Shown here: positions 50,721 through 59,236 of the stretch, one piece after another
Layout: each line of letters opens with the position of its first letter
Position numbering within the stretch: position 1 is the first letter of the stretch
Assembly (NCBI GenBank): GCA_018694115.1
Contig: JABHNB010000015.1
Location: 54,934 to 118,933 of the forward strand
Length of the DNA: 64,000 nucleotides
Source: an archaeon
GTDB lineage: Archaea; Nanobdellota; Nanobdellia; Pacearchaeales; GW2011-AR1
Direction of reading: 5' to 3'
Notes under the pieces: model-generated
Told to the model about the DNA's origin: nothing
The model's input: the letters and a program-made list of their open reading frames with translations, nothing else
The model's database searches: none
Program-made: the position numbers and the translations under genes

Positions 50721-51809
50721 ATGAAAAGATTAGTGAGTTATGTTCTAGGTGCTGTTCTTACCTTAGGTTCTGCAGGCTATGCCGTAGCTGAAAGGCCAAC
50801 AACTAGGCCCTCTAGACCTCGGGGGCGTGAAAGTATTTATCATCGATCTGTGAGAACTGGAGATCATAAGAAGGCAATGGAAGGTTTGATTGAAAAGTTC
50901 AAGGAAAAACATCCCGGGCTATTGGAAAAACTTCAGAAGGAAGGAAGGACTCCTTGGGGCAGATATGAGGCTCGTAAGAAGTCTGATGGGAAATCCAAAT
51001 ACGAAGGTAAGAGGCCTGAAGCTAAGAAACCAACTTATGACCCTAAAGCTAGGTCAGATAGGGCAGCTAGAATAAGGGCATATTTTTCTAAGAGAAGGGA
51101 AGAAACAGCTAAGAAGTACGGAACTCGTGGAAAAACTCCCGAAGTTAAGAAACCAACTTATGATGCAAAGGCTTTTGCTGAGAGAAGAGAGAAGATTAAA
51201 TCATATTTTGAAAAGAAGAGAGAAGAGGCAAAGAAAGGCGGTGCTCAGAAGTATGATCCGAAGGTAATAGCTGAACGGATAAAGAAGGCGAGAGAGAATT
51301 TTGCTAAGTATATTCAGGCTAGGGAGAAAAAGAAAGAGGAAACTAAGAAGGTAGAGGAAAGAGATTCAAGATCAAGACGTCCTTCATTTAGAAGCAGATC
51401 CCCTTGTGGACATCACGGAACTATTAGGAAAAGTTCTCAGAAATCTAGTGGCCATTCAAGACATCCTGGACATTATCCTAGTGTTGGAAGACTTTCAAGA
51501 CCTTCAGTTCCTTCGAGATTATCAATACTTTCAAGACCCTCAATTCCTACAAGACCACCAGTTTCTTCTAGATATCCAATTAGTTCAAGGTATTCAAGTC
51601 TCTTGAGGAGTTCAATTATTCGGTCTCTGCTTTCGGCTAGGAGACCAATGGATGGTAGGAAGCTTGAAGTGCCTTCTAGTGGAAGAAGACTTGAAGTGCC
51701 ATCTTGTGGAAGGAAACTTGAGGTGAAAAGTCCCCAGCAAAACTCTCGGGATTCTAGGCATAAGCGTCATAGGAGCCATGGATCCTCTAGGCATCACGGT
51801 CGAAGATAA
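50721..51809 (+). CDS. secreted repetitive basic protein
   Basis: A signal peptide (MKRLVSYVLGAVLTLGSAGYAVA) is followed by three imperfect repeats of about 45 residues: KKPTYDPKARSDRAARIRAYF, KKPTYDAKAFAERREKIKSYF and QKYDPKVIAERIKKARENF. A Ser/Pro/Arg-rich stretch (RLSRPSVPSRLSILSRPSIP) and three GR-KLEV repeats follow, and the tail is His/Arg-rich. The protein is strongly basic and low in complexity. It may bind acidic polymers such as DNA, glycans or surface proteins outside the cell. A TATA element (ATTTATATAG) precedes the start. Confidence 0.65.
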   Translation: MKRLVSYVLGAVLTLGSAGYAVAERPTTRPSRPRGRESIYHRSVRTGDHKKAMEGLIEKFKEKHPGLLEKLQKEGRTPWGRYEARKKSDGKSKYEGKRPEAKKPTYDPKARSDRAARIRAYFSKRREETAKKYGTRGKTPEVKKPTYDAKAFAERREKIKSYFEKKREEAKKGGAQKYDPKVIAERIKKARENFAKYIQAREKKKEETKKVEERDSRSRRPSFRSRSPCGHHGTIRKSSQKSSGHSRHPGHYPSVGRLSRPSVPSRLSILSRPSIPTRPPVSSRYPISSRYSSLLRSSIIRSLLSARRPMDGRKLEVPSSGRRLEVPSCGRKLEVKSPQQNSRDSRHKRHRSHGSSRHHGRR

Positions 51810-51865
51810 ATTTCTTCTTTGCCCTATTTATTAAAGCTTAAAAAGCTCTGTTAGTTTTTTCTTGT

Positions 51866-53236
51866 ATGAAAAATGTAATTAAAAAGCCGACGAAGACTAT
51901 CTCTGGTGTGGCGCCTCTTGCGGTAATGTTGCCTCCAAGAAAGTGTGAACATGGGGCGTGTTTGTATTGTCCTAGCTTGAATGCTCCCCAATCATATACT
52001 CCTGAGAGTCCTGCTGTTTTGAGGGCTAAGGCTTGTGAATATGATCCTTATAGGCAGGTATTAGCGCGTCTGAGAGCGTTTAAGGGAATGGGGCATCCAA
52101 CTGATAAGATTGAATTAATCATTATGGGGGGAACGTTTCTTTCATTTCCTGTTGAATTTCAATATGACTTTGTTAAGAAATGTTATGATGCTTTGAATGG
52201 CAGGAAATCTAAGGATTTGGATTCTGCAAAGAAGTTGAATGAGAAAGCTAAAAATCGGTGTGTTGCGCTTTGTATTGAGACTCGACCGGACGTTTGCAGT
52301 GATTCTGATATTGTTAGGATCTTAGATTTTGGAGCGACTAGAGTTGAGCTTGGGGTTCAGGCGATTGATGATGCGATTTATAAGAAAGTTAATAGGGGTC
52401 ATGAAGTTAAGGATGTTGTTGATGCAACTACTCGATTAAAGAAGGCGGGATTTAAGATTGGTTATCATATTATGCCTGGAATCTATGGAAGTAATCCTAA
52501 GAAAGATATTAAGATGTTTAAGAAGATTTTTTCCTCAAAGAATTTCAAGCCGGATCAGATTAAGATTTATCCTTGCCAGGTCTTGAAAGGTGCAGGTCTT
52601 GAAAGTTTATACTATGGGCAGGAATACGTTCCGTATACTCGGGAGCAAGTTGCGGAGTTGGTTATTCAAATGTTGAAATTGACACCGAGGTATTGTAGGA
52701 TTATGAGGATAATGAGAGAAATCCCTCCAGCGTTTTTGATTGCGGGTATTAAGAACATTGACATGAGAAAGGATATCGAAGAAGTAATTAGAAAGCGGAA
52801 GATGAATATTGATGAGATTCGTTTTAGGGAGATTGGATTCGCTTTAAGGGATAAGAGGAAAGTTGATGGGAGAATTGGAATTAAGAAAACTGTTTACAAA
52901 GCTTCTGGAGGCAAGGAGATATTTCTTGAGGCAGTGAATCGTGAGGGGATTCTTTTTGGATTGTTGAGATTGAGGTTTGAGAAGGATAAGAAAGTTCCTG
53001 CAATGGTTCGTGAGTTGCATGTTTATGGGCCGTCGGTTAATTTAGGTAAGAAAGATGAGCAGAAATGGCAACATAAGGGTTTAGGGCGAGCTTTGCTTGA
53101 TAAAGCTGAAGAAATTTCACGTAAGAGTGGGAGAAAGGCGATTAGAGTTATTTCAGGAGTGGGAGTTAGAGAATATTACCGAAAATTAGGATATGAATTG
53201 GACAACAAAGGGATTTATGTTGAGAAACTGTTGTAA
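51866..53236 (+). CDS. elp3: Elp3, tRNA U34 carboxymethyl-type modification enzyme
   Basis: The radical-SAM part has KCEHGACLYCPS for the iron-sulfur cluster, LIIMGGTFLSFP and RVELGVQAIDD. The GNAT acetyltransferase part at the C-terminus has HKGLGRALLDKAEEISR. Elp3 attaches an acetyl-derived carboxymethyl group to wobble uridines and works alone in archaea. It is 456 residues, slightly shorter than typical archaeal Elp3 (about 520-540). It lies near a Trm9-like methyltransferase. A TATA-type TTTATTAAAG is found about 30 nt before the ATG. Confidence 0.95.
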   Translation: MKNVIKKPTKTISGVAPLAVMLPPRKCEHGACLYCPSLNAPQSYTPESPAVLRAKACEYDPYRQVLARLRAFKGMGHPTDKIELIIMGGTFLSFPVEFQYDFVKKCYDALNGRKSKDLDSAKKLNEKAKNRCVALCIETRPDVCSDSDIVRILDFGATRVELGVQAIDDAIYKKVNRGHEVKDVVDATTRLKKAGFKIGYHIMPGIYGSNPKKDIKMFKKIFSSKNFKPDQIKIYPCQVLKGAGLESLYYGQEYVPYTREQVAELVIQMLKLTPRYCRIMRIMREIPPAFLIAGIKNIDMRKDIEEVIRKRKMNIDEIRFREIGFALRDKRKVDGRIGIKKTVYKASGGKEIFLEAVNREGILFGLLRLRFEKDKKVPAMVRELHVYGPSVNLGKKDEQKWQHKGLGRALLDKAEEISRKSGRKAIRVISGVGVREYYRKLGYELDNKGIYVEKLL

Positions 53237-53280
53237 ATTTAAGTAATAACATTTAAAAGGATGAAGCTATTGGATTTTTT

Positions 53281-53667
53281 ATGAGTAAAAGACTTTATGT
53301 TGCAACATATTTTGCACCGTACTTTGAAGGTAAGTTTGAGGAACTTTGTGATGACCTGAAGGTTGAACCTCCCATCTTATTTGCTGACTCTCCAATTCAT
53401 ATTAGGAGGGGAGAAAGGTTAGTTGCAGGATGTAGAAAAACTGATACTTGCGATAGTGGTGAAATTATGTTAACTTTTGTGGGAATTGCGGATAGTATGG
53501 ATAAGCTCCCAAAATTACCTCTTCCTACTAAGAAGAAATACTCGTTTCACTTGAATAAACGTTTAAGTGGAATGGCGCACGGTCCCCTAGAGAAGTTTGC
53601 GGAACTTTATCGATTGGCTAATGAGGTCCATAATTTTAGGGAAGAAAAATTGGGTATTTTAAGGTAA
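53281..53667 (+). CDS. hypothetical protein
   Basis: The 128-residue protein has no signal peptide or membrane span and no motif that I recognise. It has a conserved-looking core (FADSPIHIRRGERLVAGCRKTDTC) with two Cys and a beta-strand MLTFVGIAD. ATTTAAAAGG lies about 28 nt before its start. Neighbours give no clue to function. Confidence 0.55.
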   Translation: MSKRLYVATYFAPYFEGKFEELCDDLKVEPPILFADSPIHIRRGERLVAGCRKTDTCDSGEIMLTFVGIADSMDKLPKLPLPTKKKYSFHLNKRLSGMAHGPLEKFAELYRLANEVHNFREEKLGILR

Positions 53668-53733
53668 GCTGGATCGATAATTAAGTTATTTCATCACAAT
53701 AATACTTATATAATTTTAATGGCATTATTTATT

Positions 53734-54252
53734 ATGGGAATTTTTAGATCGAATCTGGATAAGAAGATTATACATAAAATTAAGGATATGGAGAAGAAAA
53801 TGAAAAATTCTTTTGCCCTTATTCGGGGAGATGTTAGGGAAATGCAGGTTGTTGTTGAGGCTATGAGGAAATTTTTGAAGAACAAGGATAAACAGTTTGC
53901 CTATGCTCGTAAGGAGGATAATAAGATTCGAGAAGAGTTTAGGAGGGATGTGGATATCTTTACACAAAAGATGTCTCAATTATCTATCGCGCTTTCAGAA
54001 GTAAAGGTTCTTCAGAAGGAGGTAGTTGTTGTTCGCGATTTGGCAAAGATTGAGGAAAAGATTAAGACTAATTTTAAGGAAGAAGTTGAATCCTTTAAGG
54101 AACAGGAAAGGGAGTTTAAGCAATACATTAATGAGTTTAATCGGAAGTTAACTGATCTAGAGAAGAGGCTGGAGAAAAATGGTAATTCTACTAAGGGAAA
54201 TGGTGGAAATGGTGTGAAGAAGTTTTGGTTTTTTAAGAACGGCAAGAAATAA
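53734..54252 (+). CDS. coiled-coil protein
   Basis: The track starts at 53719, but the TATA element (CTTATATAATT, 53704-53714) is 20-25 nt before the ATG at 53734 and too close to 53719. Nearly the whole protein is a Lys/Glu-rich heptad helix (DMEKKMKNSF to LEKRLEKNG), then a Gly/Asn-rich linker and a basic aromatic tail (KKFWFFKNGKK). It could be a structural or scaffold protein bound to membrane or nucleic acid through that tail. Confidence 0.62.
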   Translation: MGIFRSNLDKKIIHKIKDMEKKMKNSFALIRGDVREMQVVVEAMRKFLKNKDKQFAYARKEDNKIREEFRRDVDIFTQKMSQLSIALSEVKVLQKEVVVVRDLAKIEEKIKTNFKEEVESFKEQEREFKQYINEFNRKLTDLEKRLEKNGNSTKGNGGNGVKKFWFFKNGKK

Positions 54253-54323
54253 CTCTTTTGTATATTTGAGGACACAAGTACTTAAAAAGTCCCTTGCCGA
54301 TTTTTCGATATCTGAGGTGTATT

Positions 54324-56216
54324 ATGTGGTCATTATATGAAAGAAAAGAGGAAGATTCTGGGGAGGGTGCAGGATTGTTTAATTATTCTGGTGAGAAGCT
54401 TGAGCCGTTAGAATTTTCTAATGGAAAAACTCAAGCAGATGTCGTGAAGGAGATTCTTGATTCGATTAATGCTGGAAATAAGATTATTTTTGTTAGGGGT
54501 GTTTGTGGAACTGGAAAGTCTGCGATTGCATTGAATCTTGCTAGGCATTTCAATAAGACTTCAATTGTAGTTCCAATTAAGAGTTTACAGTCCCAGTATG
54601 AAAAAGATTATTCAAAAAAGAAATTTATTATGAAAGAAGATGGAAAGCAGTTGAAAATTTCTGTTGTTAAGGGGAGGAATAATTTCCGATGCCCTTTTTC
54701 TGGAGAACGAGCTGATGATCCCGAGTTGCCGTGTACAATTGAGATTCGTGAGAAAAATACAGAGCAATTATTGAAATTTGTGGATATGAATGAAAATGTC
54801 GATAGGGGAGATTTTTCTACGGCATCAGATGTTAGGAGAATGAATATTGCTCCTGCTTGCCCTTATTGGGCTCCACTTATGCCTGCAGGCATTAAGCCTA
54901 AGGGGATGACTGAGTTTAAGGAAAAAAAGTATGCTGCAATTTGTGGAAAGGATTTTTCATTATATCAAAGAAAGAAGGGTTGTGAGTATTGTGACCAATA
55001 CACTGCCTATTGTGATTCAGATGTTATGATCTTTAACAGTATGAAATATTTATTGGAGAGTTCTATTGGTAGGAAACCTAAAACTGATTTAGATATTATT
55101 GATGAGTGTGACGAATTTCTTGATAGTTTTGCAAATGAGAGAAAGATTAATTTGAATCGATTGCAGACGGCCATGTCTAATCTTTTGCCTCAAGATCAAG
55201 AAAAAAGAAATGCCTTGAAGGCATTAATTCACGCGGTGGATAATTTGATCGTGAATCCTCCAGTTGATGAAGATGTTATGAAAGTTGATCTAACTGAACT
55301 TAGTGGAGTTATTGATCTGGTTCTCGAGAATCCTAATCTTGCAGAGGATGAAGAGACTAATTATTATAACAATGTTGTTGAGATTGCTAGGTCTTTTGAG
55401 AAATTGATGAAGGAGACTTATGTTTCTTTTGAGAAGATAGGGAAAGATAATAATCAATCTGGACTTTTTGGTAAGAATTATAGTAAGGATGACACCGTTC
55501 TTGTGAGCCTGGTTTCAATTAATCTTGCGGAAAAGTTTAGAGAAATTGTAGATCAGAATAATGTTTTGGTTTTGATGTCTGGAACTTTACATTCTGAGCA
55601 GGTGCTTAAGGATATCTTCGGTATGGATGAATTTAAGATTATTGAAGCTGAGACGAAGATGCCTGGAGTTGTTACTAAATATCGGACGGGATTAGAAAAA
55701 AATTGTAAGTTTGCTAATTTTCAAAATGGAACCTTAACTAGGAGAATGTATCTGAAGGTCTTAGATGTTTGTATGGCGAATGCTACTCCTCCAACTTTAA
55801 TTCATGTAAGTGCGTTTAAGGATCTTCCAACGGAGGAAGAGAATGCAGAATTTAAATTTGATAATCTGATTACTCAGGAGAGACTTAGGGAATTACAATC
55901 TCGTGGGAATCATGCTGTTGATGATTTTGCTAGCGGGGGAGAAGAAGTCCTTTTTACAACAAAGTGTTCTCGGGGAGTTGATTTTGCTGGAGATAAGTGC
56001 AATTCTATAATTCTTACTCGATTTCCTTACCCAAATATTCGTGGGCTTTTTTGGAGAATTTTGAAGAAGGAACAACCCGAAAAATTTATGGAGTTTTATA
56101 TGGATAAGGCGAGAAGGGAACTTATTCAGAAGGTGGCTCGAGGAGTTAGATTTAAAGGAGATAAGGTTACTCTTCTGAGTCCCGATATTCGTGTCTTGAC
56201 TGCGAATTTGGATTAG
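54324..56216 (+). CDS. SF2 helicase of the XPD/DinG type
   Basis: The Walker A loop FVRGVCGTGKSAIALNLA is followed by Cys residues in FRCPFSGE, APACPYWAP, AICGKDF and GCEYCDQYTAYC. Two or more of these could hold the iron-sulfur cluster of the XPD/FancJ/DinG group. The Walker B is IIDECDEF, and the second RecA domain has VLMSGTLHS and KCSRGVDFAGDKC near the end. It unwinds DNA from 5' to 3' in known members. The start MWSLYERKEED at 54324 is used rather than the upstream ATG at 54294 because it lies 43 nt after ACTTAAAAAG with no better candidate. Confidence 0.82.
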   Translation: MWSLYERKEEDSGEGAGLFNYSGEKLEPLEFSNGKTQADVVKEILDSINAGNKIIFVRGVCGTGKSAIALNLARHFNKTSIVVPIKSLQSQYEKDYSKKKFIMKEDGKQLKISVVKGRNNFRCPFSGERADDPELPCTIEIREKNTEQLLKFVDMNENVDRGDFSTASDVRRMNIAPACPYWAPLMPAGIKPKGMTEFKEKKYAAICGKDFSLYQRKKGCEYCDQYTAYCDSDVMIFNSMKYLLESSIGRKPKTDLDIIDECDEFLDSFANERKINLNRLQTAMSNLLPQDQEKRNALKALIHAVDNLIVNPPVDEDVMKVDLTELSGVIDLVLENPNLAEDEETNYYNNVVEIARSFEKLMKETYVSFEKIGKDNNQSGLFGKNYSKDDTVLVSLVSINLAEKFREIVDQNNVLVLMSGTLHSEQVLKDIFGMDEFKIIEAETKMPGVVTKYRTGLEKNCKFANFQNGTLTRRMYLKVLDVCMANATPPTLIHVSAFKDLPTEEENAEFKFDNLITQERLRELQSRGNHAVDDFASGGEEVLFTTKCSRGVDFAGDKCNSIILTRFPYPNIRGLFWRILKKEQPEKFMEFYMDKARRELIQKVARGVRFKGDKVTLLSPDIRVLTANLD

Positions 56217-56379
56217 TTTTTAACAAAGTGGGAAGTCCAAGACCTAAAGAAACTAAGGATGCGATTCCGCATTCTATTGGATAACCTGTAACTGTTGCTC
56301 CGTATCCAAGTGCTATTCCACTTCCGATTAATATAGATCCCAAAACATCATTTGCTGTTTCTAAGCTTAGATCAATCAT
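56167..56379 (-). CDS. small hypothetical membrane protein
   Basis: The 70-residue protein is mostly two hydrophobic stretches (VLGSILIGSGIALGYGATV and CGIASLVSLGLGLPTLL) with a polar tail. ATTTAAGTATC on the minus strand lies about 23 nt before the start, as expected for a leaderless gene. Its end overlaps the end of the helicase gene by 50 bases. A role is not evident. Confidence 0.5.
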   Translation of the reverse strand: MIDLSLETANDVLGSILIGSGIALGYGATVTGYPIECGIASLVSLGLGLPTLLKTNPNSQSRHEYRDSEE

Positions 56380-56455
56380 GTTATTTGACTTGTTAAGATA
56401 CTTAAATAATTTGTTATTTGGATAGGTTTAAAAATTCCTTAGTCGCTTTTTATTT

Positions 56456-56992
56456 ATGGTAGTTTATTTTATGACCGGAAACAAAGGAAAGTTTGAAGAA
56501 GTTAGAGAGATCCTTGAATCAGTTGAACAGATTGATTTGGATTTGCCGGAAATTCAGGAACTTGATTCCAAGAAGGTTATTGAACATAAGCTTAATGAGG
56601 CAATAAAGAATCAGGAGGGGGAATTCTTTTGTGAAGATACTTCGATCTACATTGATGCATTAAATGGTTTTCCCGGACCTCTTATCAAGTGGTTCATGGG
56701 TGCATTGGGAAATGAAGGAATTTCTAATCTAATGGAAAAGTATGAAGGTCAGGATGCAACTGCTAAGACGGTTATTGGATATACTGATGGTAATGGGATA
56801 AAATTCTTTGAAGGTGAGCTTAGGGGTAAAATTGTCCAACCAAAAGGAACTGGTTTTGGATGGGATCCAATCTTCCAGCCAGAAGGATATGACGTAACTT
56901 TTGGTGAGATGGATATGGAAGAAAAGAATAAGATTAGTATGAGAAAGAAGGCCTTGATTAAGTTAAGGGATTATTTGGAAGGTTCTGATTAG
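56456..56992 (+). CDS. ITP/XTP pyrophosphatase (Ham1/RdgB-like)
   Basis: The start VYFMTGNKGKFEEV and the FFCEDTSIYIDALNGFPGP, GTGFGWDPIFQP and MRKKAL segments are diagnostic of the family that removes ITP, dITP and XTP from the nucleotide pool. At 178 residues it is full length. A TATA-like TTTAAAAATT lies 29 nt upstream. The gene ends just before a 22-bp direct repeat that leads to tRNA-Ser. Confidence 0.93.
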   Translation: MVVYFMTGNKGKFEEVREILESVEQIDLDLPEIQELDSKKVIEHKLNEAIKNQEGEFFCEDTSIYIDALNGFPGPLIKWFMGALGNEGISNLMEKYEGQDATAKTVIGYTDGNGIKFFEGELRGKIVQPKGTGFGWDPIFQPEGYDVTFGEMDMEEKNKISMRKKALIKLRDYLEGSD

Positions 56993-56993
56993 T

Positions 56994-57015
56994 TTCGATT
57001 CTAAAACGCCCACAC
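56994..57015. repeat. 22-bp direct repeat, copy 1 (partial tRNA-Ser 3' end)
   Basis: The sequence TTCGATTCTAAAACGCCC and following bases is identical to 57103-57124. The second copy spans the last eight bases and discriminator of tRNA-Ser plus its 3' flank, so copy 1 is a displaced tRNA end. The interval between copies is 87 bases. This looks like an att-type duplication, though no integrase or mobile gene lies between. Confidence 0.6.
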
Positions 57016-57102
57016 TCAAATCTATTCGCACTTCACTCTAAAATTTTGTAGTAAAAATAATTGTCAAAATTCGAGCAAAGATGCTCACCTCGACAGTCTC
57101 GC

Positions 57103-57124
57103 TTCGATTCTAAAACGCCCACAC
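57103..57124. repeat. 22-bp direct repeat, copy 2 (overlaps the tRNA-Ser 3' end)
   Basis: This copy covers the 3' terminal bases of tRNA-Ser (57116 onward) and the flank beyond it. See copy 1 at 56994. The bases outside the repeat differ between the copies. Confidence 0.6.
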
Positions 57125-57196
57125 GAGGAATCGAACCTCGACGCCCCGAAGGGCCAAGAGTTCCAGTCTTGTGCAATACCATTATGCGATATGGGC
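57116..57196 (-). tRNA. tRNA-Ser (GGA)
   Basis: On the minus strand GCCCATA pairs with TGTGGGC as acceptor stem, and CAAGA-CTGGAAC-TCTTG gives an anticodon loop with GGA. A long variable arm (GCCC-TTC-GGGGC) and G at the discriminator position are serine identity marks. GAGGTTCGAATCCTC is the T arm. CCA is not encoded. A TATA-type TTTAAATAC lies upstream on the minus strand, near 57221-57229. Confidence 0.92.
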
Positions 57197-57241
57197 ATGA
57201 AAATTTGTATGCAGATCGGTATTTAAACTCTTTTAAAATGA

Positions 57242-57493
57242 TTAAGAAGATGTTTGGGAGGTAAGGGCGTCTACTTGAAGGTCCATAAAAACTTCTATTA
57301 GGTCTTTTCTCATTTCATGGCAGTAACCCTTATCATCTGATTCTATCTCTACGGCATCAAAAACAATATGTCCGTAATTTTCTTCTGGATGTGTCCCCAT
57401 TCTTTTTAGAATTCTTTTTGCACAATAATGGGAGGGGGAAGTTTCATGTGCCCCGGCCATTTTCTCTTTTAAATTATCTTCTAGTTGTGCCAT
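57242..57493 (-). CDS. small hypothetical protein
   Basis: This 83-residue acidic protein has Cys and His residues (HYCAKRILKRMGTHPEENYGH) but no clear zinc-finger spacing. It lies 22 bases downstream of the S10 gene on the same strand and may be its operon partner. No family is recognised. Confidence 0.55.
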   Translation of the reverse strand: MAQLEDNLKEKMAGAHETSPSHYCAKRILKRMGTHPEENYGHIVFDAVEIESDDKGYCHEMRKDLIEVFMDLQVDALTSQTSS

Positions 57494-57515
57494 ATTAATA
57501 CCAAAAATATTTTTA

Positions 57516-57824
57516 TTAATCGATCATCTCGATTTTGATCTTTACAGTTCGCGGAATAGAGATTCTCATGATGCTATGTAAAACTCTGTCATTTGCTGGA
57601 AGGTCAACCACTCTTTTGTGAATTCTCATTTCAAATCTATCGAATGTTGCTGTTCCATCCCCACAAGGCGATTTTCGTGTAGTTACTTTTAATCTCTTTG
57701 TTGGAAGTGGGATCGGTCCAGAAATTGGGATTCCAGCAGTGCTTGCTATGCTTTTGATTCTGTCGATAACTTCGTTAAGTTTTTCTATTTCTACACTTTG
57801 CAATTTGATTCTTACTTTGCTCAT
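57516..57824 (-). CDS. rps10: ribosomal protein uS10
   Basis: The sequences [41 protein letters not shown] and [12 protein letters not shown] are those of archaeal S10, full length at 102 residues. It sits in the small-subunit head. In many archaea it follows EF-1 alpha, which is not seen here, so the usual cluster is broken up. An unknown small gene follows on the same strand. Confidence 0.97.
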   Translation of the reverse strand: MSKVRIKLQSVEIEKLNEVIDRIKSIASTAGIPISGPIPLPTKRLKVTTRKSPCGDGTATFDRFEMRIHKRVVDLPANDRVLHSIMRISIPRTVKIKIEMID

Positions 57825-57903
57825 GGCATTGAAACAAAAATTAGCTTTTTAAAACTTTGGGGGGAGTAAAATGATATATAAATTGGGTTTTGTTCTGAGT
57901 TTT

Positions 57904-58590
57904 ATGCAATTAAAATTCGTTCTGGTTTTTCTATTAATTATCCTTTCTGGAGCTTCTTTATGGGTGTGGACTGGAGAGGTTGAGGACTCTGTTGAGAAAG
58001 TTTATGTTTCGAGAGTAATTGATGGGGATACTATTGAGCTTGATTCTGGATTGAAGGTTAGGTTGAAGGGACTTAATACTCCCGAGAAGGGTATGCGTTT
58101 ACATGGAGGGGCTAAGGAATTATTATCTTCCTGGGTTTTGGAGCGAGAGGTTATAATTGAGAGTTTTGGGGGAGATAAATATGGGAGGATTTTAGGTTAT
58201 GTTTATGTTGATGGATTATTAGTTAATTCTGAGATTTTGCGTAAGGGATTTGCCGGGCTATACTATTATGAAAGGGATCCTTATTATGATGAAATGTTTG
58301 GGGCGGAAGAGTTTGCTAGGGCGAGTGAACTGGGAATTTGGAAGAAGTCAGATAACTATGGTTGCATGGAGTTAGTAGAGTTCAAGATTGATGAACCTGA
58401 AAAGATTATTTTAGATAATAATTGTGGGAGTGAACTAGATGTTGTGATTAAAGATGATGCAACACATATTTATGAAGAAACATTGGAAGAAGGGCAATGG
58501 GAGAAAGAGTTTTCACATATTTGGAATACTGGGGGAGATAGCTTATATGTCTGGGATGAGAAAGGCTTATTAATCTTTTATCGGTATTAG
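57904..58590 (+). CDS. secreted staphylococcal-type nuclease with C-terminal lamin-tail-like domain
   Basis: The start at 57904, with GATATATAAAT about 25 nt upstream, begins a signal-peptide-like helix (LKFVLVFLLIILSGASLWV). The SNase core has RVIDGDTIELDSGLKVRLKGLNTPE and KYGRILGYVYVDG. The C-terminal 75 residues resemble a lamin-tail domain (IILDNNCGSELDV, DDATHIYEE). SNases cleave single- or double-stranded nucleic acid with calcium. Outside the cell this would suit nucleotide scavenging from a host or neighbours. The next gene starts five bases after the stop. Confidence 0.85.
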   Translation: MQLKFVLVFLLIILSGASLWVWTGEVEDSVEKVYVSRVIDGDTIELDSGLKVRLKGLNTPEKGMRLHGGAKELLSSWVLEREVIIESFGGDKYGRILGYVYVDGLLVNSEILRKGFAGLYYYERDPYYDEMFGAEEFARASELGIWKKSDNYGCMELVEFKIDEPEKIILDNNCGSELDVVIKDDATHIYEETLEEGQWEKEFSHIWNTGGDSLYVWDEKGLLIFYRY

Positions 58591-58594
58591 AGAT

Positions 58595-59236
58595 ATGGAA
58601 GATAAGTTTTTTTATGAGTTGAGAAAGAAAATACAACCCCACTTTGAAGAAAAGGGAAGTCATGATTTTAATCATACTGAACGAGTTTATAATTTAGCGA
58701 TTATGATTAGCAAGGATGAAAAAGTAGATATGGACATTGTTAGGGCAGCGACACTATTGCATGATATTGCTAGAAAGAAACAGGAGGAAGATCCTAGTAT
58801 ATGTCATGCCGAGGAAGGGGCCAAAATGGCAAGGAAGGTTTTAATGGAAACAGATTTTCCTGAAGATAAAATAGAAAAGGTAGTTCATGCAGTTGGGGCC
58901 CATAGATATAGTAAGAGATTGAAAGCTGAATCAAAAGAGGCAGAAATATTGCAGGATGCAGACAGACTTGATGCCTTAGGTGCGATTACTATTGCGAGAG
59001 TCTTTGATTGGGGCGCTAAGAAGGATAGGGCGATATATGATCCTAAGATTGCAAGTGAAGAATATGGAGAGAACCACACTTCGAATACTTCTATGAATCA
59101 TTTTCATGAAAAAATCTTGCAGATTAAACCAAATACCTTCAAAACAAAGAAGGCTCGTGAGATGGCTAAAGAAAGATATGAATATGTTGAAGGGTTTGTT
59201 GAGAGATTTATGAAGGAATGGGAAGGTAAGTTGTGA
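58595..59236 (+). CDS. HD-domain phosphohydrolase
   Basis: The HD signature is spread as SHDFNHTERVYNLA, ATLLHDIARK, HAVGAHRYSKR and LQDADRLDALGAI, matching the YedJ/RdgC-type group of nucleotide or cyclic-nucleotide phosphohydrolases. It is 213 residues and lacks export signals. It overlaps UppP by four bases and follows the nuclease by five, so the three are probably one operon. The substrate is unknown. Confidence 0.88.
   Translation: MEDKFFYELRKKIQPHFEEKGSHDFNHTERVYNLAIMISKDEKVDMDIVRAATLLHDIARKKQEEDPSICHAEEGAKMARKVLMETDFPEDKIEKVVHAVGAHRYSKRLKAESKEAEILQDADRLDALGAITIARVFDWGAKKDRAIYDPKIASEEYGENHTSNTSMNHFHEKILQIKPNTFKTKKAREMAKERYEYVEGFVERFMKEWEGKL

Noticed and set aside
57061-57264. ORF of 67 residues (MSKFEQRCSPRQ...) over the tRNA-Ser
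   Set aside because: It covers the tRNA-Ser gene on the opposite strand and its repeat; the coding potential comes from the tRNA sequence.
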